From assembly GCF_000150275.1 (NCBI RefSeq), contig NW_002060944.1:6856564-6920563 (forward strand): a stretch of 64,000 bases of DNA. Direction: 5' to 3'. The position numbers and the translations under genes were made by a program. Positions 1-13,075 of the stretch are shown one piece after another. The notes below the pieces were generated by a model, which was not told the origin of the DNA, searched no databases, and saw nothing but the letters and a program-made list of their open reading frames with translations. The stretch comes from Trichoplax adhaerens (taxonomy: Eukaryota > Placozoa > Uniplacotomia > Trichoplacea > Trichoplacidae). Position 1 is the first letter of the stretch. The number at the start of each line of letters is the position of its first letter.

Positions 1-2304
1 CAGTACAGTCCTATCGTGCTTGTACAGCGCGACCATGGGAAAGGGGTGCACCCCGGTAAAAGTGGAGAATTCTTGCATACAGACCCAAACTACCACGATG
101 GTTTAGGATGAAAAAAAAAAAAAAGTCTTTATTTCGTCTAGTTGCAAGAGTCGACTAATGAAGTTTGTTAAAAGCAGTAGTAGGAACTAGCCCGTAAATA
201 GGATTTTTATCTTAACGCGCTGTGAAGACAGTAAAAACTAATGACAACGTTGTCAATGAATCAATCTTTCAATTTCTAGTACTGCGCTGAAGGTAACGCA
301 CTTCATCAAGTGGGTTCAAGGGGGGGGGGGGAAATTAAAACAAGTGATAATGTACTGCACTATTAATGAACAAGATTCATTTTATTTTACAAAGTTGATC
401 GAATACTTTGTTGTACCTCATCCAAATACTGTACCAATTCGCCTCAAAACGACGCACAACTACTTTTGCGTCAACACAGGCAGTCATGATATTGAAGAGC
501 GCAGGATTTTGAATGCAATGTAGAAAAGTCATTTGTCATGGCGCAGGAGGAGCAATTAAGATAGATCGAGTACTTTGATAAATACTTATAGTAAAATTAA
601 AATGTAATTAATGATATCGCTTTCATCATTGAATAAAGGAAGGGGATTGATCTTTTGTATAAAAAGGCTGCCATTAAAATAAAATGGAAATTTGGGTATA
701 CGCCCAAAGGAAAAATTATTTCATGCCGTAGTAGCATTGGCTGGCATTATTCCGTTGAAGATCTACCAGTACCTATAGTACTTTACTATACATGATGGGA
801 CTACCACTGGTGTAGTGTATGTCATGAATACTGCTGTGGATGTCACGCACAGTACTGTTGGCCTACTGCTATCCTTCCTCATGGAAAATGTTCCGCAAAC
901 AACAATTTATGCTGATATACATTTTCCAAGTTGCAATTGAAGTGATTACTGTAGTCATGAGTTAGGAGGTATGGCTGCCTTTGCGTAGTCTATGGTATAG
1001 TATCATGCCGATTGGTTGGTTATCGGTTTGCTGCTATGATCCACTTTTTTAAGTGAATACCCACACTTAGTCGTCTGTCAGTGGACGACTACGACTGTCC
1101 TGTCCTTGGCAATATCCACTCTTTGTATCTTGTTGAAGTAATAGCAATAACGTTTGAAATTTGACTTGTAGTGAAGTAAAATGAAAAGAACAATTGCATT
1201 TATAGCCCCCATTGGTGGACTCTTATTGGTATTGCAAATCATCCAGTGTGGCAATATTGATCCCTGTGTGCTTGTATGCTGGTTGAAAAGTACTTTTGAA
1301 AAAAAAACTTTGAGTATTGTGCCTACAGTAAGCATTTTGAAATGATTGCTTTTCTACTTCAGTCGCTACTATAGAGTACTGTTGATGTTTGCTTGAAAAA
1401 TAGGGAATAAAGTGTATTTTACTAATGGTTGTGTTGAAGATGAATGCATCGTTGAAATAAAAATGATGGTTTAAGCGACGGCTAGAGGGGGGTAGTATTG
1501 GTGAGAGGGGTGAAAAAGTTGGTGTTGAAAAGCTCTTGGCAGTATGCAGTTACTACGTCTACCGTGTAGGTATAGACACCCCCCCAAAAGGAAGAAAATT
1601 TCACTGCAATAGCAAGGAAAGACGTTGCCACTGCACAATGCGTCGGTTTTCTTTCCATTGCTCAACTACTCCTTCATTTCTACTCTTGTCGTTTGTCATG
1701 GTCGTTGATGAAAGTATGATGGCGATTGTTGGGTTTGAAAGCGCTTGACTAACGTGAACAAGATTGTGTGTGTGTGTGTGTATGTTGGCCACTGTTGGGT
1801 GATTTGTCCATTGGAAGTGGCGTCTAGTCAAGTACAGGAAGCGAAATCCTACTGGGCTTTCAAGAGTAGGGAAGAAGGCAGCCCAAGACAGTTGATTTTT
1901 TTCTATCACATGGATATTATTCAAGCGTAACCTCATTTTTTTCCTATCATGCCCATTAGACACCTACAAGCACTTTTTGCGAATTGTTGAATACTTACCC
2001 ATCACCGACGACGACGCACTTTATCGATTGCATGGCGCTTCACAAATAGCGTGCCAAAATGATTAGGGTAAGAGCCGGTTTGGCAAAGATCAATTTGGTG
2101 GCGCAGTCCTGTCCTCAATTCTACAGTATAATCCAGTGATTGGACCAAGTAAGCAAGAGGTAACAAAGTCTTTCCCAACACTACTGCGATCCAACCACGG
2201 CAATTGCCAGTGTCCCGCAATCACTCCAGTCCATGGGTTAAATACCCGATTTTCACAATACCGTACTACAGTAGGACAAACCCAAATACGGTCACCACAC
2301 GACG
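1..2304. other. Gene-poor stretch with simple repeats
   Basis: No coding region is supported here. The open frames (for example 1601-1963 minus) have no recognisable domain, no splice partners and low-complexity composition. It holds a poly-A run at about 110-124, a poly-G run at about 320-331 and a (TG)n microsatellite at about 1765-1782. Confidence 0.6.
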
Positions 2305-2339
2305 GTACCGTCTACAGTGCATTGCACTGTAGACGGTAC
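2305..2339. repeat. 35-bp near-perfect palindrome
   Basis: Two 17-bp arms (2305-2321 and 2323-2339) are exact reverse complements around a single central T at 2322. The arm reads GTACCGTCTACAGTGCA, so it carries GTAC at both outer ends. It lies about 120 bp before the 56-bp tandem array. Function is unknown; it could extrude as a cruciform. Confidence 0.9.
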
Positions 2340-2460
2340 ACCCTAGTGCTCAAAAGAGTGGAGCAGACGCAGCACACCGCAGTGCTAAAAATAGTGGGCA
2401 GACGCCAGCCACCTGTAGTCTGTAGGATTTGACTGGCATAGGCGAGTACCGTCCTTTACT

Positions 2461-3280
2461 GTCATGGCCATTTTGAAAGCAAGATCGCCATTTGCCATTT
2501 CTTGGTAGTATATATTGATTGCCACGACACTAGTGCACACTACTGTCATGGCCATTTCCAAAGTAAGATTGCTACTACTGCCATTTCCAAAGCAAGATCG
2601 CCATTTGCCATTTTGTCGTAGCACGTATTGATTGCCACGACACTAGTGCACACTACTGTCATGGCCATTTCCAAAGCAAGATTGCTATTGCCACGACACT
2701 AGTGCACACTACTGTCATGGCCATTTCCAAAGTAAGATTGCTACTACTGCCATTTCCAAAGCAAGATCGCCATTTGCCATTTTGTCGTAGCACGTATTGA
2801 TTGCCACGACACTAGTGCACACTACTGTCATGGCCATTTCCAAAGCAAGATTGCTATTGCCACGACACTAGTGCACACTACTGTCGTGGCCATTTCCAAA
2901 GCAACATTGCTATTGCCACGACACTAGTGCACACTACTGTCATGGCCATTTCCAAAGCAACATTGCTATTGCCACGACACTAGTGCACACTACTGTCGTG
3001 GCCATTTCCAAAGCAACATTGCTATTGCCACGACACTAGTGCACACTACTGTCATGGCCATTTCCAAAGCAACATTGCTATTGCCACGACACTAGTGCAC
3101 ACTACCGTCATGGCCATTTCCAAAGCAAGATCGCCATTTCCTAGGGCCCCGTACAGCACGTATTGATTGCTACGACACTAGTGTACACTACTGTCATGGC
3201 CATTTCAAAAGGAAGATTCCTATTTGCCATTTCCTAGTGCCGTACACCACGTATTGATTGCTACCACACTAGTGTACTTA
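2461..3280. repeat. Tandem array of 56-bp and 113-bp units
   Basis: About eleven consecutive units begin with GTCATGGCC or GTCGTGGCC and end with CACTAGTGCACACTACT. Unit starts read at 2461, 2545, 2658, 2714, 2827, 2883, 2939, 2995, 3051, 3107 and 3193. Short units are exactly 56 bp and two long units (2545 and 2714) are 113 bp with an extra internal segment. From 2883 to 3106 the units alternate GTCGTGG and GTCATGG, giving a 112-bp higher-order dimer. The outer units are the most diverged, the usual pattern of a satellite grown by unequal exchange. Each unit contains the palindrome CACTAGTG. Confidence 0.92.
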
Positions 3281-6200
3281 TATCAATACCCCAAGCGATC
3301 TATTACGCGTTTCTAGAAGATACGGAGAGGAGACTATCATGACCAAATGTCACTTCCAAAATCTAGAAATCATTTCCTGTATTTTTTCCGTAGAAAGGAA
3401 CTCTTTGAAAATTGCACTGAAACTATTATTAGCGGCAGGATACGGAATTCACTTATACTACTGTATAAAAATCCTGTCACCATCATCGGTACGGCGACTG
3501 TTACTTCTTGATGGTCACAAGACTTTGATAGTCTATTTTTGGAATATTATTATTTGAACTGGACTAGTGATAGGCTTGATCATGCTGTAGTGATGCTCCT
3601 ATCTTCATGTTGAAATCGAAATGATAATACATGTATTATATACCATGTACTCGTGCAGTATTGCTTTTACGATCGTTGCTATAAGACTACTGCGATCTAT
3701 CCGTATAACCCTATAATACTCGCATACTAGCCTCGTTTGTTGGCTTGTAGGAATAAAATTGCGCAAACATTTTTACTATACTGGCTTAAAATATCTCCTG
3801 AAATATGCATGCATTCAAATTAAACTTTCACGCCAAGATCGATCATTTATGCGCAGCATATCTAGAAGAAATAGCTAGAATTAATATCGTACAGCACTAG
3901 ACCAAAATGTTGAATTCATGTGGAGATCAAACATCGTATAAAAATTCAATATTATTATTGCAGAGCACTGTCACATGAGTAAAATGTAATGCGCAACATA
4001 CAGTACTCTATGGTTCTGCTTCGGAGGTAAATTATGCCGCAATACTTGACAACAGTATATTCTGTCTTTATCTCCATTACTATAACCTACTGTACATACT
4101 GTATACGTATGGCTAGGCCTCACTGTGATTTACAATAACAACTTTATTAAATATAGTAATGAGATGACATTTTAATGCGTAATATGGCACGGCAATTTGG
4201 AAAAGCACAGCAGGATCCAAATATGACTGATGTGCATTCTCCTGTGTTCTACATAGTACCGTTCACACCAGTATATTCGGAATACATATATAAATGTTTG
4301 CATACTACAGTGTACAGTACTGTATTGTATATTTATTGCTATAGTGTGTGTATTTAAACATAGTTTAATTAAAGCTTGAAAATGTAAATAAACCACCGCG
4401 ATACGATTGGCAGCTAAAATTGGCCAGTTAGCCCTTATAAATATGCATGAGTTGTGACATTTTGTATTTTTATAAATAGATTATTACGAATATTTCAGTT
4501 TATTTCTGATGTACTGTATATCGCTTATTTCATTAAAAATCGATAATTATGGTTAGATAACAACTGACTTCCTTTAAGATTATTTAATGAATTGAATGGT
4601 ATATAATTATTATAAAAGTATTTTATATTGTACTGGTATTTGACAAATAAATACATTCAGCGTAGTTTAGCAATTATTTATACAAGTATGGATTACTGTG
4701 ACCACTCACTTTCTGAAAGTGGTGTTTGTGTAACTATAGCAAAAAGCAACGTTAGAAATTTTCAAATTTCTTACATATACGCTCCACATCATGATATTTC
4801 ACAATGGTATGTTATCCTTTGGTCAATATTAAAACTGGGTCAATGCTTGGTTATTCTACTGCGAAAGTAGCTGGGCTAAATTAAGTTAAGATGATGTACC
4901 GCGTACAGGGGTACATTATCCTTAAACCGATCCAACTACTCCAGTAATGATCTGTTACTAAATTGATTTATACATGTGACAACGTAAGCTATTCTGTTAT
5001 CTTTATAGCCTTATAATTCATTTATTTAAATACAGTACATAGAAAGCACGGTATAGAGATATCAATCATCACCACCTTTCGTGATAGTTATCAGATACAT
5101 GTCATATCAGTCTTGTGAACGTAATCACTATGCAGGTAAGAAGCACGTATGTCCAATATGACATGTATCAGAATATTCTTGGACTATTCACTATAACACA
5201 AATTCTATCGCATAAGTTATTATACAAGTTTTTCTACATAGTTTTATTAGAATATTCTATGTTATGATTCCCTTTAACTTTTGCTGTGCTGCTTTACATA
5301 CTGCTTTCTAGTTCAAATAATGACATTTACGCTTCGTTTCGCTTAACTTTATTCACTGTTAGAGTACACACTAAATAAAGTTAACCGAAACAAAAAAGTA
5401 GCTTTTACAGCCTAAAACAAACACGGGTTGTTTAAATGTTTTAAACCAAGTTAGATAAAGCATATTAGTATTGTGTAGTCTGTGAGTACGTTCCCGTATT
5501 AATGAAAGTACAGTACTACCAATCAACACTCCTCCTTATACTTTCAACTTATCATTTACTTACTGGACATTTAATTCTAAATGATAGCTTAGTCTAAAAG
5601 AGTTATGAAATCTTTAAACTTAGCTGCTGTAGATAAAAGCCATTTCACTGTCGGTAATACGTTAAAAAATATTATAAATTCCCTTCTACGAATATTCAAT
5701 TTCTACGCGTATAAAACTGCTAAAATATGAATCGATCTGAGGTGAACAATATCGAAACTAAATTAGAATATAATACAGCCGCTACGCCATTTACTTCATA
5801 GTAAACCGCAATTACAATTCCTTAATTGTTTTTGTTATAGCCGAAACTTTATATTATAGTCTAACATATTGCGTTTATAATTCTCATTCCCCGTACTTTA
5901 TTGCGTGCACACAGCAAGGAATACCGTCTCCACTTTATAACGCAGTATTTACAGCTATATCATTCATTTCATGACCTAGTTATTTAAACATTTAAATTTC
6001 ATAAGTAAGCGTAAATTCAATAATTTTTAATAAATCGTATATTCATTTCAACGGTTTGTTTTGAAGTAATGATATAACAAACAAATTCTATGACTAAGAG
6101 TACTTTTTAAGCAGTCCTATTTCCCATGTTGATAATTGACTAGTGGACAGCTTAGTGATTTACAGATTTATTTACATGTATTTATTTACAACAGAGTATG

Positions 6201-8967
6201 AGAGCTTAAAATTGTGAATGACATTAGTACATTTAAAATTAGATCGAAAAATTGATAATCTACAATAATAATTACAATGTTCTTTACGAAATATAGATAT
6301 ATGACTTATACTTGCAAGATCAGTTACTTTGCAGTACTGCATTTTATCCATACTTTACATTTAAAAAATTACATGTTATAATTACAGTATATCAAATATT
6401 ATAAATTCGCTCAGTAGTATTTGTACATGAACCAAGGATAATGTTCATGGGTCTACACCCGTTATTAGTTGTTAACTATTAAAATCTATCTTGACGTCTT
6501 TATATATAGCATTTTAAAATAATGATCTAGCTTCATTGATTATAATTATCTAGCCGTACTAATTAAACAGCATAGTAATTTTAATTAAGTGAATCATCCA
6601 ATTCTCTGCTGATAAACACACGGTACCTATAATTAATTAAAAGTGCATCTTTCTATGCAGTAAAGATACGCTCGTTTGTCAACCATTTTATAATAGCAAA
6701 TGTGATAAATACGACATATTCCGGTTTCATTACTACAGCCTTGATTGGCTGAAATTGAATAAATTTAACGTTGGGTGAGATAGATATAATAGCCTCGAAT
6801 TTCATTTTATAGGATGATACCATCTGATTGATGTAAAATAGTCGATTTCATCGCATGTTCGTGGATAGTTTTGTAAAGTTTGGCATTCAAACCTTACTTA
6901 ATTATCTACTTTAGCTTTCACAATCTTGCAATAAATACAGGTAAATGTAGCAATAAATATTAGGCTATTGATTAAAATCACCACAAAATACTATCACGCA
7001 ATGTATATCGTTATTCAAAAATCTTCGTCGATAATAGTTAGATATGTAATCAGATTTATATCATTGCTGCATTTTATGAATATTATCCTATGTCTGAAGG
7101 AAAAGTATACAACTTCGTTATTAATTACGTATTACCGTCAGCAAAAGTATACTCAACAATTGTAATAAACAATCAGATACAAAACTAGAAATAATGAAAG
7201 TTACTTGGTTATCCTTTATAAATATTACGTCACAATATTATAATATCGTGCTAAATTAGCCGCAAAAAGGGATATCAATATTCGTATGATTATCTTAACA
7301 ATGAGGATAGCATTTTAAGACGGAAATATGATAAAAGTGAAATTTCAATGGTATTTGCAAAAGTGCTACATCACAAAATATTATTATTCCAGTATTCATG
7401 TTGTATTATAGAATATAAGGAAAGTAATGCATCTGATAAAGTATTATTGGTATTTATGTAATATCAATAAACATATTATTTGATTTTTCGTGATGCAAAT
7501 TTACATTCTTTATGTTACAACTTTTAACAATGATAACGTTATTAATCTTGATACATTTTTAATTATCTACAGCTAGTAAATTTTCGTATATTGCACTGTA
7601 GTAATTTTAAGCAATTACAGTGAGTTATGCATCAGTATAATATTGCTATCCTACAGTGTATTGCTCTCGCACGTTAAGATCCATCGCACTACAGCAGCTG
7701 AATGAAGACTCATGTTCAGTAGAATAAATTTTGGATGATTAATGGATGATAAAAACATTTCAAAAATTAGGTTCATCTATTTACATTGCCCGGTGTTGAT
7801 CTTAGTTTAGTTACTGTATTACCTTTACATTTAATGTAATGTCTTACTGTATCGTACTGGTATCGAACACTTAGGACAATGTAGTTATTTTGTCCAACTT
7901 TAACTTATAGTGTGAGTGTATTGCACTTCTAATAATCGCATATGGAGTGGATTCTCTACTAAGTCAAGTTCTTAAATTTTGAGAGCAAGAAAAATGTTTT
8001 TGTGAAATCATTTGATAGATCAACACCAACCATCTGAAATTCTTAAATTTATTAGTTGTTATTATAAAATGATTATATTTATTTAAATTATCACTGTTAC
8101 ACATTCAATAGTATTTTCATCAAAGCTGTTATTATGACTATTTAATGAATACGGCTACGGCACAGTTTTGATAATGATCTGTGGCCTTCAAGTTATTTCA
8201 ATAACGGTTTTCTATATCGCATTCCATACAGTTTTGACTCATCTTTTACAGTCTGATCGTACATGTATCGTATTAAAATTAAAGAATAAGCGCAGTATAA
8301 TTTTTTTCTTTTGTAGATGAATATAAAACAGTATAACATCTGTAGATTAATAGCTGTTAATGTCTAAGGAACAAGTCTTAGTTTTGCGCTATCGGCATAA
8401 AGTTAGGGAATTGAGAGTGAGTGCTTGTCATCTAATAATAGAATACGCGAATTCATTAAAGTAGTCAAAAATAAACATACTACGTAGATGAGAGAGAACT
8501 CGGATTCATATTTAGCAACGGTTTCTCAACTATCACAAATGTAAAAAGCTGTACACGATGGCTTAAATAAATTCATAGTAGAGATCTTAAATACGAATGT
8601 ATTGATCTTATTTTTAGCTCAAATAACATTTACTCCACTCGAAAATTCTATTATTCTTTGCGATTTTTATATATTCCAAGATCCTTTTTTTGTGATTTAA
8701 TTCTGGCATTTTTCTTCTTGATTTGATGGGAATGATACGATACGCCCGTAGGGTAATAGTAATGCAGCCAATGATAATTTCTTGTTCATCATTGTGAATT
8801 TTGTATGGCAAAAATGAGCTTTTAGTAATAATGGTAGGCAAGATAAAACTGGTGCGCTTTTACATAATATATGCATATCGCATATTACAGTAGACTTAAT
8901 GTCCCCTTCGGGTAATGAACGGATGTAACATTTTCCAAGACACGTGTAATAAGCTTGGTGGTATTGC
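3281..8967. other. AT-rich stretch, no gene recognised
   Basis: I see no exon with a recognisable protein family on either strand. Short open frames at 3339-3557, 4172-4396, 4628-4870 and 6968-7165 are typical of chance frames in AT-rich DNA. The right end should include the 3' untranslated region of TRMT1. Only isolated TACTGTA/TACAGTA words occur, with no dense array. Confidence 0.6.
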
Positions 8968-11900
8968 TCATAAATCATTCGACGTCTTATTAGATATGGA
9001 TTTCTCTTGCTTATTGCTTCTGCCATCGTCGCTATTACTATCGGAGTCTTCGTGTTTTCTAAACAAGAATGAATTTAATTAATGAACTTGATACTAATCT
9101 ACACTAAAGCAAGACCATCATTTGTAACTGCATATCTTGTCGACTGGTAAATATTTTTATCTCTACCTCGCTTTGATAGTTTACCGGATGATATAAATTG
9201 TATTATATTTGGAATGTATGTAGCTTAATCCTATGTCGAGCTAAGAATTTTAGTGTACCCTGTAAGGATGTAATGATATTTACCAAATTGTTACCTTTTC
9301 TTGACTTTAGATTTTGGACCCCAGTTTGGCTCCGGATTGACCTGGTATCGAACTAACCCGAGTTTCCTTGATTCCGGATTTGCTCCAGGCAAGATGTCAA
9401 ATGAAGCCTCAATGCTAACACATAAATAGATTATAGAACAATTAAAAGTAAGGTATTGCTAGCTACTTGTTTTAAGCACTTCCTTACGAGAAATGGGATA
9501 CTGAATCTATTATAGTCTTTGAGTATAGATACTACCTAGGCTCCTTTTGGAGAATTTTTTCACCAGGACCACGTAATTTCTTTTTACTTACAGGGTTTTT
9601 CTTAGCCTATAATTAGATGCATAACACATATTCAGATATTACATAAATATATTGGAATCAGCAATTATATTCCTAGTATTACACTTATTTTGTGTCGTAA
9701 ATGACCAATATCAAATGATAACAATTTCTATTGAATTTAAAATATTAAACTAAGAATAAAGCAGCAGCGTAGCCCAGGTATTCTGGTAATAAATTGTATA
9801 TAACAAACCCAACATCTCATTACATCCCAAACAACACTGTTCGAAGCATCAGTTTTAAAAGCACTCTTGTGTGCGTGCGTAGATGACACTTTGTAGCCAA
9901 GTTGAAGTAATGCAGATCTTCAGATAGGTTGATAAGAGGAAATACTGTATATTAGAATTACTTAGTCTGTAGAATCAAAGTGGTTATCTGTAAACTTTAA
10001 TAACTACCTTATTTTAAGGAACGGTATGCACACGGAATGAATAGAATTAGCTAAGGAATCTGTCACATAGTAAAGCGGTTGGTCAGGAATTTCCTATAAG
10101 TAATGAAAATAATGTTATTACACCTTTGCTTGTTATGTAAGTTACCGTATTATAATGGCTAAATATTGCAAAAAAATTGCCAAAAATATAAAGGAATTTT
10201 GCATACTTCTGATATGACGGACAGTAGGCCTATTATCCTGTTCGATGTTTTGTAAAGGTTTCGTTCAGAGGCTACCGCCTTCAAGAGTTCAGTCGTGAAT
10301 TTAAGATCATGGATCGGTTCGGACCAGATAGGGCCGCCTAACTGAGGTTAATGTTAATGAAATCGTTTCGTAGTTATTTAAAGATTCTTGCACTCCATAT
10401 TAGCATACAATTGATTTAAAAATTGACTGCAATTCATTGCGATCTTAGAACTTGTTATAATCCTTTTCAAAATAATTGTACAGCATAAGCAAGATAATTA
10501 CGGTATTGTGAGCGTTTTGTGACATGGTATCGTTAATTTCAAGGTGTAAATGACGCAACGCAGTTAATAAATCATTTCAACTCTGATTATCTTCAATGCT
10601 ATAGCTATTTCATATAGCTTCAGTTCAGAGGTTGGCTATTCAATAATTTGCTGCAAAGTACGGTAGTCATTTATTGCTTGAACACTATTCTTGCATTAGG
10701 AAAGCTTAAGATATTTATATCATACTGCAGTTCTACAGTTTCAGTAATTAATTAACAGTAGGAGCCCTCAATTTTATCACTAGCTAATTTTGTAGAACTA
10801 CCTTTAATTTCGAGTCACACTCTGTACATTTTTGATTTTCCATGTTGAATTTTGCAGGTTGAAAGTTTTGGCTAATGTAACAAATCAATGGCAATCAAGA
10901 AAGTTAGCTGAAATTGGAGCAATCAGCATCAAATATAGCTCGAGTTATCTCATGATAACATACTTATTGCCTGTATCAGCCTTACTTCCGAGCGGCTGCA
11001 AGTAGAAGCTATCGCACGATGTACATTGGAAAACAAATGATTTCTTACTACAAGAAAAGTTATTGCATTTTAGTTAATACTTTAAAACGGGTACACTGTA
11101 TCTACTTTGTACTAGTACATTATGCAGTAACCTTGAATCGTAAAAATTTGTGTAAAGCAATTGGGTAAGAGTCTCGACTAAGTTTCAGCTAACCTGGCAG
11201 ATCTGTTAACTTCCGTTTTCCCGTAAAATACTCTAACAAATACACGAATATAATAGTCCACGCTGACAGAAAGTAATGGTACGATATATCTTCCATATCT
11301 GTTGGCATTACTTTCAATCGAGGAAAGAGCAATTCTTAAAGCCTGTAAGGGTTTCAATAAGTGAGTGTATGTACAGTATATATAAGAAGTTAGAACTTTT
11401 ATTTATGAACGAAGTTAGATCAATTTACTGTGCTACCATTTCATGGCAGTGCTTGCTTCGCAATGAGACCGATCCATACTTAGCAAAACAGCTTCCGGCA
11501 TGATTACCACAAAGCACAGCCATGTCAGTACACGTTATACACAGAAGTCCTAGAAAGTAAACATATCCGATAACTGCACGCCCTTTCAATTCTTACTTTA
11601 TTTAATCGTCCATTTAGCATTACACCAATACATTAGATAGCACTGATAGCTGTTGTATTCCTGATTAAAAAAAGTATTATGTAGTATTTACCTCCGTCGC
11701 TAACACTTTGTACAGCTGCATCTAAGAAGATAGCGGGCGAGCCATAAGGATCGATGTCGACTACCTGAAATTGATCATCTAACGAGTTACTGTTATCGTA
11801 CATCATCATCCTAAAAGACAATTGTAAAAGTGGCAATCAAAAGTGTGTCATTGAATTATGATCGCCTTCTCTAACACTATAAAGAGGCTACCTCTTGACC

Positions 11901-12920
11901 ATAAAATTAGGATTATTTAACATTGCTATTCGATACCTTGCATCGCCGAAATGGGGTTGAACAACATGACCAATTTTATTATATTCAATATTGCGTTCTA
12001 TGCATTTAAATGAACTTGGATTATTATCATTGGCAATAACTGCTTTGATTTTAGGCAATTCCAAGGCATAACGAATACTACGAAGTCCTGTTGCAGATAA
12101 CCCCTCGAAGATAGTGAAACCCTTCTGCATGGCGTGCAAATAGGAAGATGAATGAATATTACAATATTTCTGTTTAGTATCAAAATTGGATCGAGAGCAT
12201 TAGTCTAATGCACTTGATCCATCAAAATCTGGATTACAAGACCGATACAATGTATGAAGAAGACTGTAATTTATAAGAATGGAATTGAAGATAGAAACAA
12301 AACAATCATCACAACTATCCTGAAGATCACTTTTGCTCACCTCGACAGCAGCAGACAGATTCCTCCTTACTTTACACTGCGTTGATACCTCTTTCTGGCA
12401 GGTTTTGATAAATTGTTTAATAACCGCGATACTAAGATGGGATCAATAAAGATGATGTTAACACTTCCTCGTTTCAATGCACCTACGTATTGATAGGACA
12501 ACAGCAAGATATCCATCTTTGCAATTTGTACGTACAGTTAACATAGAGACATTGAATAGCAATAATAAGAGTTGGAAAGATCGAGATTGAAGGGGTGGGT
12601 AACTGCATGCAATTTATTCACTTCTCATACTACAGTTGGCTATCCTACCTGATGTCACGATTGAATGTTTGTATAGGATTGTAAAAAGCATCCTGATCAT
12701 CATTCAGAATCTTAGCTTGGCCTTCTTCGATTTTTGTCATGTCGCTATAACTACTGTTAGAATCCATTTGACATGAATTAAAGCCTGATCGACAAGTTAT
12801 TGATCGATTGAATATGAACTTGGGTACTACAGATGATTTGCAATGATACAATGATGAAGACAAACGAACAATAAATTTGCTATAGTTGCTGCTAATGATT
12901 CGAATTACTGAGCAACACAT
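8968..12920 (-). CDS. TRMT1: tRNA (guanine26-N2)-dimethyltransferase
   Basis: Makes N2,N2-dimethylguanosine at tRNA position 26 using S-adenosylmethionine. Fourteen exons in transcript order: 12920-12649, 12431-12341, 12124-11892, 11810-11692, 11549-11437, 11342-11194, 11047-10964, 10871-10802, 10341-10207, 10093-10008, 9917-9809, 9606-9536, 9414-9295, 9058-8968. They join in frame to 580 residues. Visible: the entry motif EGQAKIL with [10 protein letters not shown] (before residue 91), SAM-site [11 protein letters not shown] (127-137), catalytic DIDPYGSP (217-224), zinc ligands C334/C337 and C369/C372, [11 protein letters not shown], and NPEPNWGP near the end. Residues 1-51 have no acidic residue and look like a mitochondrial presequence; M52 is a plausible second start for a nuclear form. 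It is shorter than the roughly 660-residue vertebrate protein and lacks its C-terminal CCCH finger, ending in a Lys/Asp/Ser-rich tail. Confidence 0.96.
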
Positions 12921-13075
12921 CGCATCGTTTCCCAGCTCATCATGCTTTAACTACTCGTTTATTTGCCCGTTCGGATTAATATTCTACACATCTAATGAAT
13001 ATCATGATGGAGGCAGGTATCATGCAATGAAGGCAGCAAGCACTTTGTCCGTGCTGTACTGAGCGTGCTCGTGTT
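12921..13075. promoter_or_regulatory. TRMT1 5' flank
   Basis: Start of the 2.1-kb divergent gap between TRMT1 (minus) and synaptogyrin A (plus). It should contain the TRMT1 promoter and 5' leader. No TATA box or known motif could be assigned. Confidence 0.35.

Noticed and set aside
1601-1963. 120-codon frame on the minus strand
   Set aside because: It crosses the (TG)n microsatellite, has low-complexity content, no splice partners and no recognisable family.
2461-3280. CRISPR-like array
   Set aside because: Units repeat end to end without unique spacers, the host is eukaryotic and there are no cas genes.
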